A stretch of DNA of 64,000 nucleotides from Janthinobacterium sp. GW458P (GTDB taxonomy: Bacteria > Pseudomonadota > Gammaproteobacteria > Burkholderiales > Burkholderiaceae_D): contig NZ_NEGZ01000004.1 in assembly GCF_002127585.1 (NCBI RefSeq), positions 76,732 through 140,731 on the forward strand, given 5' to 3'. Shown piece after piece: positions 45,694 to 53,265 of the stretch (positions are counted from its first letter, which is position 1; every line of letters starts with the position of its first letter). The translations under genes were made by a program, and so were the position numbers. Under the pieces are notes generated by a model. That model had not been told where the DNA came from and searched no databases. It saw nothing but the letters and a program-made list of their open reading frames with translations.

Positions 45694-46224
45694 ATGACGA
45701 CGGAAAAGCAGAAGCAGGACGGCCAGCACCGCGACAGCAGCGACTTTGTCATCACGCAAACCTTCGACGCGCCGCGCGAACTGGTGTTCCAGTCGTGGGT
45801 GGAGCCCGAGCGCCTGGCCCAATGGTGGGGCCCCGTCGGCTTCGAATTGAGCGTGCTGGCGCTGGACTTGCGCCCCGGCGGCGTCTTCCACTACGGCATG
45901 CGCGCCGACAATGGCTACGAGATGTGGGGCAAGTTTACTTATCAGGCCATCGAAGCGCCGGAAAAGATCGTCTCGATCTTGTCATTCGCCGACAAGCAGG
46001 GCAATGCCGTGCAGCACCCGGTCAGCGCGACGTGGCCATTGGAATCGTTCAATGTCATGACGCTTACCGAGGAAAACGGCAAGACGACGATGACCTTGCG
46101 GTCGACGCCGCACAAGGCGACCGATGAGCAGCATGAGACGTTCAAGCAGGGGTTTGAGTCGATGAAGGAGGGGTTCAAGGCTACTTTCGGCCAACTGGCC
46201 CAGTACCTGGCGCGTGTTCAGTGA
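45694..46224 (+). CDS. SRPBCC/AHSA1 domain protein
   Basis: A 176-residue START-like protein (FVITQTFDAPRELVFQSWVEPERLAQWWGP is split over the first beta-helix unit). LRPGGVFHYGM and FKQGFESMKEGFK at the C-terminus are typical of AHSA1-type proteins that bind hydrophobic ligands. The ATG follows AGGAGACAGC. The frame's upstream extension from 45616 is not credible. Divergent from the MarR operon. Confidence 0.85.
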   Translation: MTTEKQKQDGQHRDSSDFVITQTFDAPRELVFQSWVEPERLAQWWGPVGFELSVLALDLRPGGVFHYGMRADNGYEMWGKFTYQAIEAPEKIVSILSFADKQGNAVQHPVSATWPLESFNVMTLTEENGKTTMTLRSTPHKATDEQHETFKQGFESMKEGFKATFGQLAQYLARVQ

Positions 46225-46260
46225 GTTTGTATTAAATGCTTAGAACGGCGGGCCGGAGGC

Positions 46261-46360
46261 GCGGGCCTGAGAAAATGTCCAGGGCTGCGTTGCTTGGGCT
46301 CGCCGTACATGCGTACTGTCTTCGCCCGCGCGCCTTGCCCTGGCCATTTTTCAGGTCCGC
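46261..46360. repeat. Imperfect inverted repeat at edge of small-gene patch
   Basis: Left arm 46261-46285 (GCGGGCCTGAGAAAATGTCC then AGGGC) pairs with right arm 46337-46360 with two mismatches and one extra base. A smaller hairpin around CGTACATGCGTAC lies between. Located in a 239-bp gap with no credible gene, at the border between GC-rich chromosome and the small-gene patch. Confidence 0.6.
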
Positions 46361-46437
46361 TGGGCCCGGGGAGCCTTCGTTCGAGGCGCGGGCGGGTTCT
46401 TGCTCTGGTTGTCTGTTCACGGTTGAGGAGCGTCAGC

Positions 46438-46457
46438 TTTCGCCCCATAGCGGACGG
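46438..46457. repeat. 3'-flanking repeat of small-gene array, copy 1
   Basis: TTTCGCCCCATAGCGGACGG, 7 bp beyond the stop of the DUF4303-like gene. Compare copies at 47198 and 47615; all lie just downstream of a minus-strand small gene. Confidence 0.5.
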
Positions 46458-46463
46458 ATGCCA

Positions 46464-47036
46464 TTACATGCTGGCGATCCAGTCTTCAAATTCTTTCGCC
46501 AAATCTGGCGGATTGGCCAATCGCGTTTGTACAGCAATCTCATCATAGTATTCGAGTTCATGCACGACAATCGGGATCGGGCGTGAAAAGTCCTGTTCGA
46601 TAACGCCGTTTTCATGAAGTGCCCGTGCGATCCGAACACATGCGTCTACAAAGTAGACGTTGATGTCGCCCCCAATGCGCATACACCGATCAAAGTCGGC
46701 TTCCTCATCTTCATCTGTGTACCATAGCCCTCGTGCCTTCAGAAGCTCTTCCAGCAGTTGGCCGCCTTCCGTATCGGGCTCACCAATGTATTTCAATTCG
46801 TTCTGGAGCCAAAAGGCAAAGTTCCATTTCGCTTCTGCGGCATCGGACGCTGAGGGTGTGCATTCCGTCAAATGCGTCAATGTATTGTAGCCAAGTTGCA
46901 GAACCGGATAACGCGGATCGTCGTCGTTATCGTAAATGAAGAATGACAATGCATAAATATCCGGAATGGTCGACGTATCGATGTTCGCCAACGCGGCACT
47001 AATGTGGCAGTAAGAGAATTGTTCAAAATCATTCAT
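46464..47036 (-). CDS. DUF4303-like protein
   Basis: A 190-residue acidic soluble protein starting MNDFEQFSYCHISAALANID, with ALSFFIYDNDDDPRYPVLQLGYNT and a long middle helix rich in Trp/Leu (AKWNFAFWLQNELKYIGE). This resembles DUF4303, often found near polymorphic-toxin immunity genes; the match is from memory and moderate. The frame stays open upstream to 47144 through a repeated segment (peptide MRDFSRLLIRYAHGPLAARS), so a longer start cannot be excluded. GC content is lower than in neighbouring core genes. Confidence 0.65.
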   Translation of the reverse strand: MNDFEQFSYCHISAALANIDTSTIPDIYALSFFIYDNDDDPRYPVLQLGYNTLTHLTECTPSASDAAEAKWNFAFWLQNELKYIGEPDTEGGQLLEELLKARGLWYTDEDEEADFDRCMRIGGDINVYFVDACVRIARALHENGVIEQDFSRPIPIVVHELEYYDEIAVQTRLANPPDLAKEFEDWIASM

Positions 47037-47082
47037 AGGCTTCGTTTCCTTGTGTGGACATACGGATTCGATGTCACGGCGT

Positions 47083-47150
47083 CCGCTTCGGGCCGCCAGC
47101 GGCCCGTGAGCATAACGAATTAGCAAGCGAGAAAAGTCACGCATTGTTAC
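47083..47150. repeat. 68-bp direct repeat, copy A
   Basis: Matches 48134-48201 at 61 of 68 positions without gaps. Contains a small stem GGGCCGC/GCGGCCC. Lies upstream of the DUF4303-like gene; copy B lies upstream of the gene starting at 48104. Confidence 0.8.
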
Positions 47151-47197
47151 ATCAACCTGAATGTCTGCTTCTGGCCCCGGTTGCCGTCGTTGGCAGG

Positions 47198-47217
47198 TTT
47201 CGCCGCAAAACAGCCGC
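47198..47217. repeat. 3'-flanking repeat of small-gene array, copy 2
   Basis: TTTCGCCGCAAAACAGCCGC, 29 bp beyond the stop of the 47246-47503 gene. The similarity to copy 3 extends leftward through TGCCGTCGTTG (47170-47220 against 47589-47638). Confidence 0.5.
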
Positions 47218-47245
47218 TCACGTGCCATGGTAGTTAGTTCAGAGA

Positions 47246-47503
47246 CTAAAAATCACATCGTTTGTCTGTCAATTCTCGATGAATCGGACACTTTACTCGT
47301 CCGTCATCCCCAACAGACCAACCTAATTCACGTGTCTGTTTCGCCTTCTTGAACGCCCAACTCGCAATGGGCTCTGTGGCCGGATCGCTGAGCGTCGGTT
47401 CAAATATGTTCAAACAGCCTTCCGTTTGGCACGAAATCAGGAGTTCCTTATAGGCAAGTTCTACGATGGAATCGTCAATAAAAGTCATGCTATGGGAATC
47501 CAT
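47246..47503 (-). CDS. Small protein of unknown function
   Basis: 85 residues starting MDSHSMTFIDDSIVELAYKE (an ATG at 47488 is an alternative). Cys residues in ISCQTEGC and VKCPIHRELTDKRC could bind a metal. No signal or membrane segment. It is flanked by repeats on both sides, lies on the same strand as its small neighbours, and is not recognised as a known family. Context suggests a toxin-immunity-like or cassette gene. Confidence 0.55.
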   Translation of the reverse strand: MDSHSMTFIDDSIVELAYKELLISCQTEGCLNIFEPTLSDPATEPIASWAFKKAKQTRELGWSVGDDGRVKCPIHRELTDKRCDF

Positions 47504-47614
47504 TGGAAAAAGCCTGTTGCAAACGTCGGAATATCCTACAGTCGCGTGTTGAGAGGCCAGTAACTATGGGCCAAGTCGAACGACCGACTCTGGCCAGCTG
47601 CCGTCGTTGCTAGG

Positions 47615-47634
47615 TATCGCCCCAAAGCAGACGT
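47615..47634. repeat. 3'-flanking repeat of small-gene array, copy 3
   Basis: TATCGCCCCAAAGCAGACGT, 12 bp beyond the stop of the 47646-48104 gene. Sits inside a longer block shared with copy 2. Confidence 0.5.
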
Positions 47635-47645
47635 TTCAGCACTCA

Positions 47646-48104
47646 TCAGGAACGCGCGGTCGCCAACGGCTTTGCGTCTGGGTATCGTATCAAGAACGAA
47701 TGGATGGCTTGTTCAGGCAGGTTGATCAGAATCGTTCCACTGCTGTCCCAACAAGCGATCTCGAACAACGCGCCCTCTAGTTGCGGCTCCGGTTCCGTAC
47801 CGTCCCAATACTGCGGATTGTCCTCGACGTATGGCGCGGGAGCAGGTATCGGACGAAGCCCCTTAGGTACCGCGCTGAATACTGCCCAGATAAACTGGAC
47901 CTCATAGGCATGCAGGAAGGCTGCAAGCTCGTCGCCAGTGAACCATTGATCATCCGGCGAGAAACCTGGTGGTCTCCAGTTCGTTTCGATGTCGCTGACG
48001 TACCAGTCATAGTCTTGCGGCGAAATGTTGGCGGCCTCGAACACGTCGCGCATGTTCGTGTACCAGCGAACTTGACTCGTTTTTTCAAGGATGATGTTCT
48101 TCAT
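47646..48104 (-). CDS. Small acidic protein of unknown function, immunity-like
   Basis: 152 residues from MKNIILEKTSQVRWYTNMRD. It is acidic and Trp-rich (DYDWYVSDIETNW, ACWDSSGTILINLP, QFIWAVFSAVPKG), without signal or membrane segments, a look shared by many antitoxin or immunity proteins. I do not recognise a named family. The start is 7 bp after the end of a 27-codon frame in direct repeat B. Confidence 0.6.
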   Translation of the reverse strand: MKNIILEKTSQVRWYTNMRDVFEAANISPQDYDWYVSDIETNWRPPGFSPDDQWFTGDELAAFLHAYEVQFIWAVFSAVPKGLRPIPAPAPYVEDNPQYWDGTEPEPQLEGALFEIACWDSSGTILINLPEQAIHSFLIRYPDAKPLATARS

Positions 48105-48111
48105 GTGGCTC

Positions 48112-48195
48112 TTAATCCTCGAACGTTGAAAGACCGCTTCTGGCCGACAGCGGCCCATCAGCATAACGAATTAGCAAACGAAAAAAGTCACGCAT
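48112..48195 (-). other. 27-codon frame inside direct repeat B
   Basis: The repeat reads MRDFFRLLIRYADGPLSARS then seven more residues and a stop. The same peptide with four substitutions (MRDFSRLLIRYAHGPLAARS) is read in copy A at 47144. Differences include silent and replacement changes. It could be a micro-ORF, a leader peptide or a fragment of a former gene; no ribosome-binding site is evident. Confidence 0.35.
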
Positions 48196-48201
48196 TGTCA
48201 C
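48134..48201. repeat. 68-bp direct repeat, copy B
   Basis: Gap-free 90 percent match to 47083-47150. The stem is GGCCG/CGGCC here with a CTGT loop; copy A has the longer GGGCCGC/GCGGCCC. Confidence 0.8.
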
Positions 48202-48239
48202 TTCGTTTAGCTGACGTCGCAGGCGCTAACCGTCCGTCA

Positions 48240-48545
48240 TCACTTGCCGATGAGTTGCACTTCCAGTACGTTAAACACCGTTACCCCTGAAACAGACGCA
48301 ATGTCCCAAGGGTATTGTGTATTGATGCGCACCAGCTTGCGCCCAGCCGTGTCCACCCATTCGTGTTCGACAACGCAAGCAATGTATCCCGCCTGCGGGT
48401 AGCTGCTGTCCGCACGCAGATCGCTGCTACTGACCACTGGCACTTTCTCAATGAATTCATGCCTGCCGCCATCGGCATCGCTCAGCACGCACGCGACCAC
48501 GCCCGGAAAGGTGCCGTCAACGTAGCGTTCGATCTGTACGGACAT
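48240..48545 (-). CDS. Small conserved-type protein of unknown function
   Basis: 101 residues, MSVQIERYVDGTFPGVVACV through VRINTQYPWDIASVSG. All-beta look with FIEKVPVVSS and IACVVEHEWVDTAGR; I recall similar hypothetical proteins near toxin-immunity clusters in other proteobacteria, with no function. It follows the next gene by 17 bp, so it probably shares its transcript. Confidence 0.6.
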   Translation of the reverse strand: MSVQIERYVDGTFPGVVACVLSDADGGRHEFIEKVPVVSSSDLRADSSYPQAGYIACVVEHEWVDTAGRKLVRINTQYPWDIASVSGVTVFNVLEVQLIGK

Positions 48546-48562
48546 TTTTCTTGTATCTCTGT

Positions 48563-49000
48563 TTAGACTTGAAACTTCCACGTTGCCTCCTCTAACACAG
48601 GCTCTGCAAGGCAAAATGCGCTGAGGCAGGCGTTTCCGGTGACGACCAGCCATTCGCGTCGCGTGCCTTCAAAACCCTGGAGCATGTTCTCTTCCGCACT
48701 CCAGCCGTCTGCCAGCACTTCCAGGAGGTGGCTGCCGCATGGGAAGTCACTGGAATTCCAGTATCGCACCAGGTCGAATTCCTCAAGCAAGCGAAATCCG
48801 TCCACGTCGGGGAAGGTGATTCTCAGGCCGCTGACGTCATTTTGCTCACGCGAACAGGCAATTAGCACGATGAGTGTGCCGTCGGCATAGTTGACGGCTG
48901 CAATATCGGAGTTGGGCTGCACCCCGTTTGATGGCAGATATGCGCGCGCCTTGAACACCACTTTTGCCATATCGCCCGCTTCAGGCACTACTTTCATCAT
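48563..49000 (-). CDS. Unknown protein coupled to the exported hydrolase
   Basis: 145 residues. The ATG at 49000 overlaps the hydrolase stop as ATGA, which decides the start and implies coupled translation (an internal ATG at 48970 is an alternative). The sequence is soluble, beta-rich and acidic (IAAVNYADGTLIVLIACSRE, LRITFPDVDGFRLLEEFDLV). No family recognised. Confidence 0.6.
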   Translation of the reverse strand: MMKVVPEAGDMAKVVFKARAYLPSNGVQPNSDIAAVNYADGTLIVLIACSREQNDVSGLRITFPDVDGFRLLEEFDLVRYWNSSDFPCGSHLLEVLADGWSAEENMLQGFEGTRREWLVVTGNACLSAFCLAEPVLEEATWKFQV

Positions 49001-49896
49001 TTCGCCGCCATCCCCAGCATCTCCCGCACCACCGGCAAAACCATCCCCCAAGCATTCGACGTCGCGGCAATCTCGTCATAATGACTGGCGCCCGGCAAGA
49101 TCAGCACCTCCGCATGGTCGCCGGCCAGCCGGGCCTTGGCCGCATAGTCGTGCGCCACGCGGGGAGGGGAGATGGTGTCGAGCTCGCCCGTGGCCAGCAC
49201 GGTGCGGCTGCCGTTGGGGATCAGGTCGGCGGCGTTGGTGTCGCTGTAGATGTCGGGGCGCTCGGTGCTGGCGCTGCCTGCCAGTTGCGCGATGTCGCGC
49301 TCGCAGCTGCTCTTGATCAAGTCTTTCTCGTGGCGCAGGTCGGCCAGGCCGCCCAGGCTCAGGATATTTTTTACTGGCAAGTACTTGTCGCGGTACAGGG
49401 GGCTGGTCTTTGGCAGCTTTTCCCTGCCGGCGATCCATTGCACCAGCTGGCCGCCGGCCGAGTGGCCCATGGCGACGATGCGGTTTACGTCCAGCTGGTA
49501 CTGGGGCGCATGCTGCTGCAGGCTGTCGAGCGCCGCGTGCATGTCTTCGTAGGTGCCCGGATAGCCGCCGCCTTCTTCGTCCACCCGGCGGTACTCCACG
49601 TTCCACACGGCGATGCCTTGCGCGGCGAGGGCGCCGGCCACGCTGCGCATCTGCCCGATGCCGCCGAAGGCCACCGTCCAGCAGCCGCCATGCACGAGCA
49701 TGACGACGGGGAACGGTCCCGTGCCTGCGGGCCGGAACAGCTGCGCGTATTGCGACGGCGCGGGGCCATAGGCGAACTGCGCCGTGGGGGCGGGGCCGTC
49801 CAGGGCCAGGTAGTCGTCGAGGCTCATGGGGGCGGCGACGGCGCCTTGGACGGAGGCGAGCAGGGCGGTGGCGATCAGGGAGGGGGACATGGTCAT
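48997..49896 (-). CDS. Exported alpha/beta hydrolase (BD-FAE / kynurenine formamidase-like)
   Basis: A 299-residue hydrolase with an N-terminal signal (MTMSPSLIATALLASVQGAVA cleaved before APMS). The oxyanion motif is VMLVHGGCW and the nucleophile elbow AMGHSAGGQLVQW. The acid is probably in LATGELDTISPPR and the His in LPGASHYDEI, so the triad is intact, unlike the 11-kb lipoprotein. An esterase or amidase role in the periplasm is likely; substrate unknown. Confidence 0.88.
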   Translation of the reverse strand: MTMSPSLIATALLASVQGAVAAPMSLDDYLALDGPAPTAQFAYGPAPSQYAQLFRPAGTGPFPVVMLVHGGCWTVAFGGIGQMRSVAGALAAQGIAVWNVEYRRVDEEGGGYPGTYEDMHAALDSLQQHAPQYQLDVNRIVAMGHSAGGQLVQWIAGREKLPKTSPLYRDKYLPVKNILSLGGLADLRHEKDLIKSSCERDIAQLAGSASTERPDIYSDTNAADLIPNGSRTVLATGELDTISPPRVAHDYAAKARLAGDHAEVLILPGASHYDEIAATSNAWGMVLPVVREMLGMAAK

Positions 49897-50013
49897 GGGG
49901 GCTGGTGCTTGAGAGGATGGCAACACTCTAGCATAGGCATATCGCTCTGGAACAGGGCGCGGCGGCGGGGCGCGCAATAATATAAAACGCTGTGCCATCT
50001 GCCTCTCAAAAAA

Positions 50014-53000
50014 GTGTTGCCCCATGGTATATTCCGGGGCATCAGTTATCCGCTTATCGACACGGTGCACGCAAACAACATCATCACATTGCTGGACGCC
50101 GAGCATAGCGCGCTGGGGAGCATTGCGGCAGGCGTCGACCTGGCCCATGCACTGGAACACCTGTTGCTGGCGCTGCAAGAACTGGCCGAGGGCGGCGCGC
50201 AGGCCTGCCTGGTGCTCATTGACGAGGCCGACCGCTTTTGCGGCTTGTCCGCGCCCGGCCTGCCGCAAGACCTGTGCCTGGCCCTGCGTCACGGCGGCGA
50301 GCAGCCGTCACCGTTCAGTACGGCGGCCTTTTCCGGCGCCCCCGTGTATTGCGGCGACATCACGCGCGACGTGCACTGGAGCGCGGGGCGCAAGGAAGCC
50401 CTGCTGCACGGCTACCGCGCCTGCTGGGTTGCGCCCGTGTTCGGCGCCAGGGGGCATGTCCTGGGCGTGCTGGGCCTGCTGTTCCAGGCGACTTGCCATC
50501 CCACCCAGCCCGAAATCGAACTGCTGGCGCTGGCCGCGCGCGTGGCCGCACATGTCATCGAGCGGGGCCAGCTGGAAAAAGCCCTGCACGACAGCCGCGA
50601 ACACTTTCATTACGCCATCGAGCTGAACACGCAGGTGCTGTGGACGGCCGACCTCGACGGCAAGCTCGACTATGTGGCGCAGCGCTGGCGCGACTGGACG
50701 GGCTGCAGCGGCCTGGGCAGCAGCTGGCTGGAAGCCATCCATGCCGAGGACGTGCCCCGCGCATTGGCGGCGTGGAGCGAAGCGGTGGGCAGCGGCCAGC
50801 CCCTGGACCAGGAAATGCGCGTGCGCCGGCAGGACGGCCGCTACCGCTGGGTGCATTCGCGCGCCTATTGCCGGAAGGATGAATCGGGCCAGCCCGTGAA
50901 ATGGTACGGTTCCTGCGAGGATATCGACGAACACTGGCAGGCGCGCAATGCCTTGCTCGACAGCGAAGCGCAGTTCCGTTCGCTGGCCTCGACCATGCCC
51001 AACCAGGCCTGGCTGGCGCATGGCAACGGCGCTACCTACTGGGTCAACGAACAGGTTTGCGCCTACACGGGCCAGACCATGAAGTCGCTCGTCTCCAGCG
51101 GCTTTCGCCAGTGCGTACATCCGGACGACTTGCTGGCCACGCAGAAAAGCTGGGAACAGGCCGTCGCCAGCGCCAGCGCCTACGAACACGAATTTCGCAT
51201 GCGCCGCGCCAGCGACGGCGCCTACCGCTGGTTCCTGGCGCGCGCCTTGCCCCTGTTCGACGAGGCGGGCAAGGTGCTGCGCTGGGTCGGCACGAACACG
51301 GACGTGCAGGAACAGAAGAACGTGCTGGAGCGGATGGCTTACCTGAATTCCTCGCTGGAACTGGAAATGGCCAACCGCACGGCCGACCGCGACCGCATGT
51401 GGCGGCTGTCCACCGACATCATGCTGGTGGCGGACCTGGCCGGCATGATCATCGCCGTCAATCCCGCCTGGAGCAAGATCCTCGACCGCCCGGAAGTCGA
51501 ATCGCTGGGCATGGACTTCATCAGCCTCGTGCATCACGAAGACCGCATGGCGGCCCTGCAGGACCTGTCGCGCCTGGCCCACGGCGCGCCCACCTTGCGC
51601 ATGGAAAACCGCTACCGGCGCCGCGACGGCGGCTACCGCTGGATTTCCTGGACGGCCGTGCCGGCGCAAAAGCTGATCCACGCCATCGGCCGCGACGTTA
51701 CCGATGAAAAAGAGGCGCGATTGGCGCTGGTGCGCAGCGAGCAGGCCTTGTTGCAGGCGCAAAAGCTCGAATCGATCGGCAAGCTGACGGGCGGCGTGGC
51801 CCACGATTTCAACAACGTGCTGCAGATTATCTCGGGCAACCTGCAGCTGCTGAAACTGACGGTGGCCGACAACCCGCAGGCGGCGCAGCGCCTCGATTCG
51901 GCCGCCTCGGCCGTGGAACGGGGCGCCAAGCTGTCGTCGCAGCTGCTGGCGTTTGCGCGGCGTCAACCGTTGAAGCCGCTGGTGACGGACCTGGGCCATT
52001 TGCTGCGCCGCATGCATGAACTGATCCGCCGCGCGCTGGGCGAAGATATCTCCGAGGAAACCTTCATCAGCGACGGCCTGTGGCATACCCTGGTCGACCC
52101 GAACCAGATGGAGAACGTCTTGCTGAACATGGCCATCAATGCGCGCGACGCGATGGACAAGGGCGGCCGACTGACCTTTACATTGAGCAATGTCACGCTC
52201 GACGCCGACTACGCGAGCCGGCACGCCGACGTGCTCGAGGGCCAGTACGTGCTGCTGACCATCACGGACACGGGCCACGGCATGGAGCGCGACGTGATCG
52301 AGCAGATCTTCGAACCGTTCTTCACGACCAAGCGCGAAGGCGAGGGCACGGGCCTGGGCCTGTCCATGGCCTACGGCTTCATCCGCCAGAGCGCGGGCCA
52401 CATCAGGGTGCACAGCGCGCCGGGCGCCGGCACGACCTTCAAGATTTACCTGCCCCGTTCGCTGGAAAAACTGGCCGAGCCGCCGCCTGGCCTGAGCGGC
52501 CCCGTGCTGGGCGGCGGCGAAACCATCCTCGTGGTGGAAGATGATGCTCCCGTGCAACATACGGTGGTCGACATGCTGCGCGGCCTCGGCTACGAGGTGC
52601 TGCATGCGGATGACGGCGCCGCGGCCCTGGCCCTGCTGGGCACGGGCGTGGCCGTCGACCTGCTGTTTACGGACGTGGTCATGCCCGGCCCCGTCAGCAG
52701 CAAGGAACTGGCGCAGCAGGCGCGGCTGCTGCTGCCGGAGCTGGCCGTGCTGTTTACCTCGGGCTACACGCACAACGCCATCATGCAGGGCGGGCGGCTG
52801 GACCCGGGCGTCGAGCTGCTGAGCAAGCCGTACCGGCGCGAAGACCTGGCGCGGCGCATCCGCTACCTGCTGGCCGACCGCCGCCTGGTGGGCGCGCCCG
52901 ACCCGTCCGGCAGGCGCATCCTGCTGGTGGAAGACAACGACGACGCGCGCGAAATGACCACCGAGATGCTCAACATGCTGGGCCACACCGTGCATGGCGT

Positions 53001-53265
53001 GGCCAGCGCGGAGGCGGCCATGCCGCTGCTGGCCATGCCGGGCCTGGACGTGCTGGTGACGGATATCAGCCTGCCCACCATGTCCGGCCTGGAACTGGCG
53101 CGCCATGCGCGCGCGCACTGGCCGCGGCTGGATGTGGTGTTTGCTTCCGGGCATGACTGGGGCGCCAGCCTGATGCAGGACGCCAGCGCGCGCTTCCTGC
53201 GCAAGCCGTTCAGCCTGGAAGAGCTGGCGACGGCGCTCAAGGCGCGCGGGCTGGAAGTGTACTAG
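50014..53265 (+). CDS. Hybrid sensor histidine kinase, GAF-PAS-PAS-PAS-HisKA-HATPase-REC-REC
   Basis: A 1083-residue soluble hybrid kinase. GAF at about 25-185; PAS modules near 195-310, 318-435 and 460-575; phospho-acceptor His near 597 in GGVAHDFNNVLQI; ATP-binding N box NMAINARDAM (about 707) and GTGLGLSMAYGF (about 780); receiver domains from about 835 (LFTDVVMPG) and 967 (LVTDISLP). The start is uncertain; a GTG at 50014 is the longest. It converges on a paralog at 53262, their stop codons sharing CTAG. The signal is probably intracellular. Confidence 0.9.
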   Translation: MLPHGIFRGISYPLIDTVHANNIITLLDAEHSALGSIAAGVDLAHALEHLLLALQELAEGGAQACLVLIDEADRFCGLSAPGLPQDLCLALRHGGEQPSPFSTAAFSGAPVYCGDITRDVHWSAGRKEALLHGYRACWVAPVFGARGHVLGVLGLLFQATCHPTQPEIELLALAARVAAHVIERGQLEKALHDSREHFHYAIELNTQVLWTADLDGKLDYVAQRWRDWTGCSGLGSSWLEAIHAEDVPRALAAWSEAVGSGQPLDQEMRVRRQDGRYRWVHSRAYCRKDESGQPVKWYGSCEDIDEHWQARNALLDSEAQFRSLASTMPNQAWLAHGNGATYWVNEQVCAYTGQTMKSLVSSGFRQCVHPDDLLATQKSWEQAVASASAYEHEFRMRRASDGAYRWFLARALPLFDEAGKVLRWVGTNTDVQEQKNVLERMAYLNSSLELEMANRTADRDRMWRLSTDIMLVADLAGMIIAVNPAWSKILDRPEVESLGMDFISLVHHEDRMAALQDLSRLAHGAPTLRMENRYRRRDGGYRWISWTAVPAQKLIHAIGRDVTDEKEARLALVRSEQALLQAQKLESIGKLTGGVAHDFNNVLQIISGNLQLLKLTVADNPQAAQRLDSAASAVERGAKLSSQLLAFARRQPLKPLVTDLGHLLRRMHELIRRALGEDISEETFISDGLWHTLVDPNQMENVLLNMAINARDAMDKGGRLTFTLSNVTLDADYASRHADVLEGQYVLLTITDTGHGMERDVIEQIFEPFFTTKREGEGTGLGLSMAYGFIRQSAGHIRVHSAPGAGTTFKIYLPRSLEKLAEPPPGLSGPVLGGGETILVVEDDAPVQHTVVDMLRGLGYEVLHADDGAAALALLGTGVAVDLLFTDVVMPGPVSSKELAQQARLLLPELAVLFTSGYTHNAIMQGGRLDPGVELLSKPYRREDLARRIRYLLADRRLVGAPDPSGRRILLVEDNDDAREMTTEMLNMLGHTVHGVASAEAAMPLLAMPGLDVLVTDISLPTMSGLELARHARAHWPRLDVVFASGHDWGASLMQDASARFLRKPFSLEELATALKARGLEVY

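Noticed and set aside
46236..46586. 116-codon plus-strand frame next to the small-gene patch
   Set aside because: It runs through the inverted repeat and into the antisense of the DUF4303-like gene; no start context or family.
47037..48239. Integron attC sites between the small genes
   Set aside because: I could not find paired RYYYAAC/GTTRRRY cores in the spacers, so I describe the repeats without calling an integron.
50308..53154. 948-codon minus-strand frame opposite the first hybrid kinase
   Set aside because: Shadow of the kinase, no domain match and biased composition.
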